Below the pieces are notes generated by a model. The model did not search any database, had not been told where the DNA came from, and saw nothing but the letters and a program-made list of their open reading frames with translations. From positions 1 through 29,189 of the IMG/VR virus record IMGVR_UViG_3300026136_000346: a stretch of DNA of 29,189 nucleotides; one strand, 5' to 3'. Numbering within the stretch: the stretch's first letter is position 1; each line of letters begins with the position of its first letter. Origin of the DNA: a virus. The position numbers and the translations under genes are program-made. Positions 16,301 to 22,400 of this stretch are shown one piece after another.

Positions 16301-17714
16301 TCGTATATATCCAACTGCCGGTAATTTTTATGGTTGGCCAGTGCTTCGATTTGCAGCGAAGATTGATGTTTGGCCAGAATTAACAAATATAGCAGCAGAT
16401 CTTGATTTATCTAATTCTAATGGTGGTATTATTACTACTGATGAAATTTATGCGGGTGGTACAATAGATCAATATAAAGTTTGGCATGAAGGTAATACCA
16501 AAGATGCTATTGTAACAGATAAAATTAAGAATGGTGCGGTTACAACTGCAAAACTATCGACTGGAGCCCCTACTTGGAATACTGCATCTGATCTTTTTGT
16601 TGAAGGTGCTTTACGATTAGGTGATACTAGTGGTCAGGGTTCAGTAATACCATATACATCAATAAGTGCAGAACGCGATGCTCATAAGACAGATACACTA
16701 AAATTATTTAGTGATGAAAATATAGTATTTTCTACAATTAACGAGTATAATCGTCCTAGAATGATTATCAGTAGGTACGGTAATATCAGATTATCAGCAC
16801 GAGATAATACCGGTGAAGGACATTCTAAATTACATATCGAAGATAAAGCAGTTCCATTATCATTTAAAGAAACTGATGAAACTGGTGCTGGTTCATTGTG
16901 GAGAATGCCACTTGATGGTAAAGAATTAAGATTTGATGCATCACAAGATGGAACGACTTTTACCGGATATAAGGATATTTTAAGATTAGGCGCTGATGGT
17001 AAAATTGTTGCTCCTAACTTACTTAAAGAAAATATTACCAGTGCAAAATCTCTTGTTACAAAGGAATACGTTGATAATAATCCCGAGGTAGCTGCCCTCG
17101 GTCTGTCGCTTGCATCGATGGCTTACTCCATGAGTCGTGTTTCACCCAGTGGCTCATACACAGCTGTAGAAAGATATAGTTACCCGAATGTTACTTACAC
17201 CTCGGCGATGGGGGCAAGATATGGAAGCACCAGCGCAGGAAGTTGGAGATGGACTCGCGGAGCGATCGCGAGTGACGGATATCTTTTTACTGGTAGTTCT
17301 AACAAATTATATCATATTAATTCGAATAAGGAATGGTTTGCGAGAGCGGCCAATTTACATCCCACGTTAGATCTAAAAATTAAAGTAAACTTTCAATTTA
17401 TTAGCAATACTGATGATCAGGCAGATCATATACTTTGGTATAGGCTAAAAACAACTAATAATCCCTTGGATTCTAATCCAGGTACTGGCGCTTTAGTCAC
17501 TGTAGAAGAAAGACGTAATGCGGCTGGAGATAGCGGGAGTCAGTATGCGCCGCATACTTGGGGCGTATATCGAACAGTAACAAATAGAGAAATTATTGTA
17601 CCAGCTGGACAAACAATATTCTTTAAATTTTTTGGAAGAATTAATTACGGTAGTGGTCAAAACGAAGGTATAGGTATTAGAGGATTTAATATACATTCTC
17701 CTACTTGGGGTTAA
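10386..17714 (+). CDS. Large modular tail fibre protein
   Basis: A 2442-residue fibre, probably a trimeric host-binding appendage. The N terminus (MSTKISGLTERL, then NGEEFFPIIDSTNSQYHTYK) resembles particle-anchoring ends of phage fibres; no in-frame ATG follows nearby, so this start is well supported. The shaft holds an AVTxDKLA/ETAKIK tandem repeat (residues 240-283), seven WHxGN motifs, six of them in the longer WHxGNDG-SGLDAD form typical of T4-type fibres, TKxYVD motifs, and four GPxW units that each open a new module. A compact domain near 1717-1820 (SLPVGWYTIAYNNGDRAIAR) is a type I associate with many marine phage fibres. A discoidin-like domain fills about 1864-2000. The end, about 2231-2442, looks like a receptor-binding tip; I see no S74-type chaperone. 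The tip and the front of the discoidin domain are GC-rich against AT-rich surroundings. The gene sits between the gp7-like gene and gp8. Confidence 0.88.
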   Translation: MSTKISGLTERLQTNINGEEFFPIIDSTNSQYHTYKIKLDTLFQSGQGYEKVTNLELTSDNNTEFVLTYTKEDNTTDVLTIPKYFIEDNDVAFSHIDPAGYITSTQKISNNNSDDKLATAKSVDQHIDHRLYGTGLYDDEIKAYFGDSSTPRSETHVLADFRLNTEVASDFAALKDGVSTRHDTLKKIEVEIDALNASNATKIGIDQVNTSHFKINSSNLSTRLNIKDLGITTNLLNHQAVTRDKLANNAVETAKIKTGAVTADKLATNAVETAKIKNDAVTPAKISSGGPSWDNTTVSIPGALSVTANVTTSGRFRSHATDFHLYNTGRSKGNVHDGRALVHGFSDELVINYGGDYTGGVTIRGIVTVPDLSVQKIKSNGDNTVVTKAYVDDADIRIRPLDSSRVSDDCILLRHMSDNSVGTAEILDDSITSAKIENIGPQWDSNGSVTIQNDLDANGLNFEIGNSASTSNNPTIVKLISSKSTSGFAAIKRNSGNSGTLIFDNKGSGTHEFQINGSKKFEVQSGRSTVHGGFTVTGGGTTTIAGSNFSNPAFLVGSDSTGIAIDNNEIYQKGHHMHIGVTAESQNIYFRSSLGGLLTIHGNGGNVWMRNGITSDSGIFRQNHDNQRTHILGGTTANKGANVILYGINNTNHPGYAYYDADKHIFRSNNHARTLLTIDSVANNVTLNYEGTSAKHLVTKGYVDANTFPKITQIDDITNRLNSGFYQTKQADTGNGWPESTGTWYHMLSNTHSNTSNYNALQFAADYYKQKVFFRSTNNNGKQAWSELWHTNNMGSESGLDADTVDGKHAADFATATHNHDSRYLRTGAAGTATKLITFTGGLVSTNVGTTPDKIGNIAIHRKNYNIDKLESFILSKTDGQFSGSRPAGTHNGFGVISLRTHSGNYFTQLGLDTNQNNLWIRSANNSTSFNSWNKIWHDGNDGSGSGLDADKLAGVASSSYATKTYSDGRYIQKTGNQTLDGTLNFNKTNQGLVWGMNSDGASIRFHNTGDGDTNSRLEFNTRDNYSEEFLFSHTAWRGIDVPSEHIEWLRIGHNKLLHMGHKVWHEGNDGANSGLDADTLDGKHASNFATSNHNHDDIYVKKGVTITPSDLSVGGPIWDTNSNLTVNGSLTVGDNAGEGITTRKIVGVGDSLMLHGGSQTNAAKIELYSDNNSNLAKHIRLRGLTTQIYSQSNLALDIKSDGQIVAPQQTKARINIDKALTTKEWVLSEIAKVYPDDNYVLRDDPEFVSGVIINGSLDNADYTRYTGGQVPGGFGTFKNDGVNLLLKGNANGVSGVYFESEKDGTRINSGSDFGFIQYHAHGIGNSTGEQSDLVIGVTNDGPGGVEDKIIFDVPNKNNLKVIIQNNTSTEYKVWHEGNDGTGSGLDADTVDGIHAASFFNKSSTSQQNIKGDTRFDQGKRISFGHTNQIDSNDGGISAGRHGSGLNIVGVQTKTGEGRVIRTWGELITHGSHKYWHSGNDGKNSGLDAGYLGGQKYDNYLLKTDKAADSSKLGGTAASNYVTKSNAHFITTDNTAPVIISRFGHTRESVKIGLTDQACTFNYTNDENWNSYVFEFNNTDTEREGGARANTGKVWFRSRKDYIDSSDKSKGVGPHTIEGYIRDSRSGTTRDYKIWHSGNDGSGSGLDADTLDGVHAASFAKINTRIPVSTPTSDNHAATKKYVDDKVFDDAKTLDGIDSRGFYNNTSQEIPSGSSSSLPVGWYTIAYNNGDRAIARFGVRDAAGGRHQSIIFTASHTFGMNASNNITITHNSHYANQPIKGIRIKEGNTYDGAALQIYIANPSNIVKAYILGDNFQSNGWVKAEKWVPDNTNPGIPSERRDPSINNRTQTSYYSSGGTTLNNARWGDRFGWAPSTTSNLIPAGVTLVPHPSQGYDYTQLDLGAVKTVTGVDTRGRYDIDHWVTKYQVAYSSNGSSWTFAQQFGKTDYVFTGNSNRNSSVARTFSQPVQARYIRIYPTAGNFYGWPVLRFAAKIDVWPELTNIAADLDLSNSNGGIITTDEIYAGGTIDQYKVWHEGNTKDAIVTDKIKNGAVTTAKLSTGAPTWNTASDLFVEGALRLGDTSGQGSVIPYTSISAERDAHKTDTLKLFSDENIVFSTINEYNRPRMIISRYGNIRLSARDNTGEGHSKLHIEDKAVPLSFKETDETGAGSLWRMPLDGKELRFDASQDGTTFTGYKDILRLGADGKIVAPNLLKENITSAKSLVTKEYVDNNPEVAALGLSLASMAYSMSRVSPSGSYTAVERYSYPNVTYTSAMGARYGSTSAGSWRWTRGAIASDGYLFTGSSNKLYHINSNKEWFARAANLHPTLDLKIKVNFQFISNTDDQADHILWYRLKTTNNPLDSNPGTGALVTVEERRNAAGDSGSQYAPHTWGVYRTVTNREIIVPAGQTIFFKFFGRINYGSGQNEGIGIRGFNIHSPTWG
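11115..11234 (+). repeat. Two tandem 60-bp repeats in the fibre shaft
   Basis: Two adjacent 60-bp units (11115-11174 and 11175-11234) encode DKLANNAVETAKIKTGAVTA and DKLATNAVETAKIKNDAVTP. They are close in DNA as well as protein, including a shared GTTGAAACAGCAAAGATTAA run, so the duplication looks recent. The 20-residue period is typical of repetitive fibre shafts. Confidence 0.85.
14382..14471 (+). repeat. 90-bp block nearly identical to 28681-28770
   Basis: I aligned these bases by eye to 28681-28770 and find one mismatch in 90 (an A/C change in the GAAGAT-AATC context). The block encodes DLVIGVTNDGPGGVEDK and IIFDVPNKNNLKV in the first fibre. Conservation includes synonymous positions, so a recent duplication or gene conversion is likelier than protein-level selection. 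Confidence 0.92.
14715..14780 (+). repeat. 66-bp block identical to 29011-29076
   Basis: All 66 bases match 29011-29076 by eye. The block encodes SGLNIVGVQTKTGEG and RVIRTWG. It lies about 240 bp after the 90-bp block, at nearly the same offset as in the downstream fibre, with a diverged stretch between them. Confidence 0.92.
15975..16378 (+). other. Discoidin (F5/8 type C)-like domain in the first tail fibre
   Basis: Residues about 1864-1998 of the fibre. Key segments are YTQLDLGAVKTVTGVDTRGR, HWVTKYQVAYSSNGSSWTF and ARYIRIYPTAGNFYGWPVLR. The pattern matches the domain at 8088-8530, and the DNA under the closing strand is almost the same (27 of 29 bases). The first 120 bases or so (15961-16080) are about 52% G+C by my count, well above neighbouring DNA. 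Confidence 0.75.
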
Positions 17715-17849
17715 TAAAAAAAGAATAATATTTTAGAATTAGCACTAATGTATTTTTAATATATTACGTCTTTCGGTCTACAGTTTTATGATTTCAATGA
17801 ACACAAATATTAGTAATATTATTAGCAACGAATCTATATAAATAACACC
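17715..17849 (+). other. 135-bp intergenic gap before gp8
   Basis: The only sizeable non-coding stretch in the window. It is very AT-rich and holds a late promoter octamer at its 3' end. I see no GC-rich hairpin with a U tract, so there is no convincing intrinsic terminator. One weak AT-only inverted repeat (AATATT, three-base loop, AATATT) lies near 17806-17820. No credible gene is present. Confidence 0.7.
17837..17844 (+). promoter_or_regulatory. T4-type late promoter octamer before gp8
   Basis: Exact TATAAATA ending 5 nt before the gp8 ATG at 17850. It sits in a true intergenic gap, so coding constraint cannot explain it. Initiation at the usual distance would fall on or next to the A of the ATG, giving a leaderless gp8 message. 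Confidence 0.8.
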
Positions 17850-19418
17850 ATGGCAGCAATTATTACAAGTGATTTTAGAAAGAATTCTCGACAAATATTC
17901 ATCAATGATATTAAGACATCTACCGTTGATGATTATTTTATTGGACTAGGTAAGACAGACAGTTGGCCAGATTCGGCAGACGCTGAAGGTAATGCGATAA
18001 CAGAATATAATAGAAATTTCTCTGCGCCATTACCAACTGATACGATTCAGAATAAAGAAGATGTTCTGAAGAATCTTATGGTTTTAGTAAAAACAAAAGC
18101 CGCAGAAGTTTTTACTGTTGTTCCTCGAAATAATTGGGCATATAATAGAGTTTATAAGATATACGATCCAACCGATCCAAGATGTTTTGATTACGAAACA
18201 ATTGATGGTGTAGCGCACTATCCGTGTTATGTTACATCGAATGATAGAATTTATATTTGCTTATCTAACGTGGATGGAGATGGCGAAGTAGTAGAATCAA
18301 CTACTCCAATTCCTTCAGGCGCTGGATCAACCCATGAAACATATCATAGTCCAAGAGCATTAAGTGATGGATATGTTTGGGCATATGTTACTTTGCTCGA
18401 TGATGATTCTAAATTTTATACTGACCAATTTGTTAATTACACATATCCAAGCTCTAGTGATTATACAAATATTGTAAATGCTACTGGAGGATTAGTATAT
18501 GGATTTAAGATTATTAATGGCGGAGGTCCTACTATTAGTACAACATCACTAACTGAACTTAAATTAATTGGTACTGGATATAGCAATGGTGAATTAACAC
18601 CAGTATCAGACGTAATTATAACAGATACGAGTGGATCCACTACAGATTTTAATGTAATATTTGGTGCAAATGGAATTGAAAAAATTGAATATAAAGATCC
18701 ACCTCAAACTGGAGATCCATTTTCTTGGAAAACTGGATTCGAATCAGCATCAATTGTTGCTAAAGTAAATGGAGAGGTTAATACCGATATTCAAATTGTT
18801 CCATATGTTTTACCGTATAACGGTTTAGGAAGAAATCCCGATAGCGACCTTCCTTCATACTATGCTGGAATTGCTGTTGATTTTATTGGAGAAGTCGATG
18901 GTGAAGCACCAGTTGGATATAATGTTGATGTTAGACAAATTAGTTTAATTAAAAATCCCACTCGAAACCCAGACGTTGATATTACTACTGATAATGATTC
19001 TGATGCTGATCAGGGCTTTTATACACATGACGAAGCATATGATGCATTAAAATATATTTCATTATCTGCTGGAACATTAACGAGAGATTATATAGGTAGA
19101 GATTTTATTATTGAACAACAAAGTACTGGAGCGAAAGCTTGGTTAGATTATGCAGACAACGTAAACGAAAAATTGTATTATCACCAAAATAGTTCAAATC
19201 TTGTTAACTTTAAACGATTTGAAGCTAATAGTATTACTGATGATATTATCGTTAAAAGTATTACTGGATATGATGACGGTGAAAGATATCAATGCATTCA
19301 AGTTGATAATCCAGAATATTTACCTGAAACGGGTGAAGTGATTTTCTATGAGAATAGAAAGCCTATAAATAGAAATTATAATCAAACAGATGAAGTAAAA
19401 CTTGTTATTCAATTCTAA
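17850..19418 (+). CDS. 8: Baseplate wedge subunit gp8
   Basis: This 522-residue protein is a long form of T4 gp8 (334 residues), a wedge subunit that binds gp7 and gp10 in the outer baseplate arm. The N-terminal AAIITSDFRKNSRQIFINDI aligns with the RAIVTSKF start of T4 gp8. VVPRNNWAYNRVY near residue 90 matches the VIPRRDW segment, and SDGYVWAYVTLL matches GDGYVWEYLFEI. RQISLIKNP and the closing GEVIFYENRKPINRN, then QTDEVKLVIQF, match RQISIITNP and the T4 C terminus. The extra length is mainly a central stretch (about residues 205-350) with Gly-rich GTGYSNGEL-type motifs, plus an insertion before the C-terminal strand. The start is supported by the N-terminal match. The stop overlaps the next ATG (TAATG). 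Confidence 0.93.
   Translation: MAAIITSDFRKNSRQIFINDIKTSTVDDYFIGLGKTDSWPDSADAEGNAITEYNRNFSAPLPTDTIQNKEDVLKNLMVLVKTKAAEVFTVVPRNNWAYNRVYKIYDPTDPRCFDYETIDGVAHYPCYVTSNDRIYICLSNVDGDGEVVESTTPIPSGAGSTHETYHSPRALSDGYVWAYVTLLDDDSKFYTDQFVNYTYPSSSDYTNIVNATGGLVYGFKIINGGGPTISTTSLTELKLIGTGYSNGELTPVSDVIITDTSGSTTDFNVIFGANGIEKIEYKDPPQTGDPFSWKTGFESASIVAKVNGEVNTDIQIVPYVLPYNGLGRNPDSDLPSYYAGIAVDFIGEVDGEAPVGYNVDVRQISLIKNPTRNPDVDITTDNDSDADQGFYTHDEAYDALKYISLSAGTLTRDYIGRDFIIEQQSTGAKAWLDYADNVNEKLYYHQNSSNLVNFKRFEANSITDDIIVKSITGYDDGERYQCIQVDNPEYLPETGEVIFYENRKPINRNYNQTDEVKLVIQF
19364..19371 (+). promoter_or_regulatory. Possible late promoter octamer inside the end of gp8
   Basis: Exact TATAAATA inside gp8, 46 nt before the next start at 19418. 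It encodes part of the conserved KPINRNYN stretch, so coding constraint may explain it, and it lacks the 5-6 nt spacing to an ATG seen elsewhere. It could add late transcription of the DUF4815-type gene, but a chance match is equally likely. Confidence 0.3.
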
Positions 19419-22400
19419 TGGCTATTAAAACTTATGAAAATACACCGTATGTTGATGACTTTGCGGTAAGAGATCTTAATTTCGACAATAAGAATGCAGA
19501 GGAAAAGAATTTTCTTCGCATTTTGTTTAAGCCTGGTGTAAGTGTACAAGTACGTGAACTGAATCAGATGCAGTCGATTTTGCAAAATCAAATCGACAAA
19601 GTAGGTAGAAGTTCCTTTAAAGAAGGTCCTGTTCCATCTTTAGCAGATGAAGCAACTTTTCAACAAGATCTAAATTTTGTAGATATCGATATTGATAGTG
19701 AGCTTACTGATTTATTTTCTAATTTATCTTATATAGAAAAGATTCGTTTAGATTATTATCAAGGTACTCCTTCTACATCATTTTTAGAAGCAGATATTTT
19801 ACATTATGAAGCGTTAGCCGAAACAAATCGATATCGCTTTTATATTAAATATAAGACATCGGTTCAAGATTCTGATGGAGAAAATATTAGTGAATTTGAT
19901 GTCAGTACTCCTCCTCAAGTTATTGAGTTAGATAATGATATTATAATTAATAATAATACTCTTTATTCTCGATCACAAAATATTGGTACAGTAGCTAATA
20001 GCGGAAGAGCCGGAGTTGTAAAAGTTGATAGCGGCACATATTTTGTTAAAGGGGAGTTTGTATATACTGATGATCAAATTGTATATTTTTCTTTACCATA
20101 TAGACAATATTTAACAAATGTCGATGTTAGATTTATTATAAAGGAAATTGTTGTTAATTATCAAATGGATGCATCTTTGCTTGATAATGCAGCAGGTTAT
20201 CCAAATGCTACTGCACCAGGTGCTGATCGATACACAATTGATTTAGAATTAGTTATTACTAGCAAAAATGAAACGAGCGTCGATCAAGATTTTATTGATG
20301 ATAATACTCACGTTTATGATGAAGGTGATTTTCCATTTAAAGATACATTGTCACTTATAAAGGTTGAAAATGGAAATGTAATAGAAGTTGCTAGACCAGA
20401 GCTTGCCGAGATTATGGATATAATGGCAACGCGAACAAAGGAAATAAGCGGAGATTTCGTTGTTGATCCATTTGTAATAGACATTAAAGAATTTTATAAT
20501 GATGTTGATGATGAAAATAATCGAGGAATATATACTGAAAGCCAAATTGATGATTTAGGAATAAACGTAAAACAAGATGATATTTCTGGTTTAGGTAGTA
20601 CGTATACTGGTCAATTAGCTAATGCAACACTCGCTCAAAAGAAACAATATGCCGATGCTCGAATTGTTGTAGGTATTGAACCTTCGGTTGCATATGTTGA
20701 TGGTTATAGAATTGCACCGCCTGATAAAATAAATGTTGTTGTTGAAAAGGCTAGAGTACAATCAGAACAAAAAGATGTTTATAGTAATGCATTACTTGGA
20801 TCATATGTTTTAGGTGATGAAATTACCGGATATCCATCATTTGATGTTGACGATGCCGCAGAGATTAAAGCCGGATCTACATTACTTGCTACATGTAAAA
20901 TTCGCGGATTAGAGAATCCTTCTTCTGGTGTATATCGCTTGTATATTTACGACGTTGAATTAGAACCTAATCAAGATTTAACTAATGCCGATACAATTAC
21001 ACAGAGTGTTGGATCATTTGACTTTAATATTGATGCTGGCTTTGCGCTCTATGATAGTGAGTATAATAAATCTATCTACCAATTACCAGCTGATTTTATT
21101 TCACAAATAATCGGTGATAGTGAATTTACTCTTAGAAAAGTACTATCGCCTGCTTCAAGTACCGAAACGCCAGCCGGTACACCAGATAAAACAGAGATTG
21201 TCTTAAATCTTAGTGGAGCAAATGATCGATTCGAAGAATTTGGATTTAGATCTTTTATTGTTATTGATCAAAGCGGTAATCATAGAGATGTTGATGACGT
21301 CGACTTATCAAATAATAATCAAACAGCTACATTAACTATTAACTCTATTGGTCTTGGTACTACTGGACAAATAAAAGTCATTTATTCATATAGAAGTCAT
21401 GGCTTAGCTCTTAAAACAAAAACATATACACAAGACACCGAAACCCTATCACTTGGTTCTCCATCAGTTATCAATACTGGTGATGAAATTGAATTAAGCA
21501 ATTATGATATTCATAAAATTGTAAGTATTACCGATACTGCTTCATCACCGCCCTTAGATATTACAGATAAATTTACTCTAGATAACGGACAAAGAGATGG
21601 ATGTTATAAAAAAGGTAAAATTAAATATATCGGATCTAATACTATTAACGACAGTATCGTAATAAAATATAATTATTTTTCACACGGATCTGGTGACTAT
21701 TTCTCTCTCGCTTCTTATGGAGCAGCCAATACAGGTTTAGATCCTATTACATATGGTGATATACCAAATTATAAAGACGTTCGTTTAGCTGATAGTTATG
21801 ACTTTAGAGCAAAGGAAGGTGACGGTGATCACGGAACATACGTAGATCCTTATAGTACAATCGACTCTACTATTAAATATTATCTTTCTAGAATTGATAA
21901 ACTTGTAGTAACACGAGAAGGTGAATTTAAATTTGTAGGTGGTATACCCGGAGTTCAACCAGATGCACCAGATCTTCCGTCTGATTCACTACATTTATAT
22001 AGCTTATTTCTTCCAGCATATACATTTAGTTCTAAAGATATATCTACTGATTTCGTTGATAATAAGAAATATACAAATCGCGATATTGGTGCAATTGAAT
22101 CAAGGATTCAAAACTTAGAATATTATACAACGCTATCTCTTTTAGAGCGTGAAGCAACAGGCAAGCAAATATTTGAAACTTCGCAAGGAAATCCATATGA
22201 TAGATTTAAGAATGGTATAATTGTCGATAGTTTCCAAAGTCATAGTGTTGGAAATGTATTAGATGAACATTATAATTGTTCTATAGATGCAGACGATCCG
22301 GTTCTTCGCCCATATTTCGAAACAAGAAGTGTTCCATTTGGAATTACTGGTAATAGCGATGATGTCGATAATATTGTAGTAGAAGATGGTCTAGCGACTC

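Larger units (their letters stand above)
12750..16505 (+). repeat. WHxGNDG-SGLDAD fibre repeat family (seven copies)
   Basis: Degenerate copies start at the Trp codons at 12750, 13194, 13578, 14508, 14811, 15288 and 16482. The consensus is WHEGNDGxGSGLDADTLDG followed by xHAASFA. The last copy keeps only WHEGN and then switches into an AVTTAKLS repeat. Spacing is irregular, from about 300 to 1200 bp, so different modules sit between the copies. Two further copies occur in the downstream fibre, at 28804 and 29107. Such repeats are known in T4-type fibre proteins and give recombination points for swapping modules. Confidence 0.85.

Noticed and set aside
17262-17269. HIP1-like octamer as proof of a cyanobacterial host
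   Set aside because: Only one copy was noticed, within a GC-rich patch where a chance match is not unlikely. It is kept only as a side remark.
17077-17714. S74-type autocleaving chaperone at the end of the first fibre
   Set aside because: The C terminus lacks the helical Ser/Lys-type chaperone signature I would expect and reads as beta-rich tip sequence ending in HSPTWG.
17806-17820. AT-only inverted repeat as a terminator
   Set aside because: A six-pair all-A/T stem with no U tract right behind it is too weak to support an intrinsic terminator.
17788-17841. 17-codon open frame in the gap before gp8
   Set aside because: Too short, no ribosome site, low-complexity peptide, and it overlaps the late promoter octamer.
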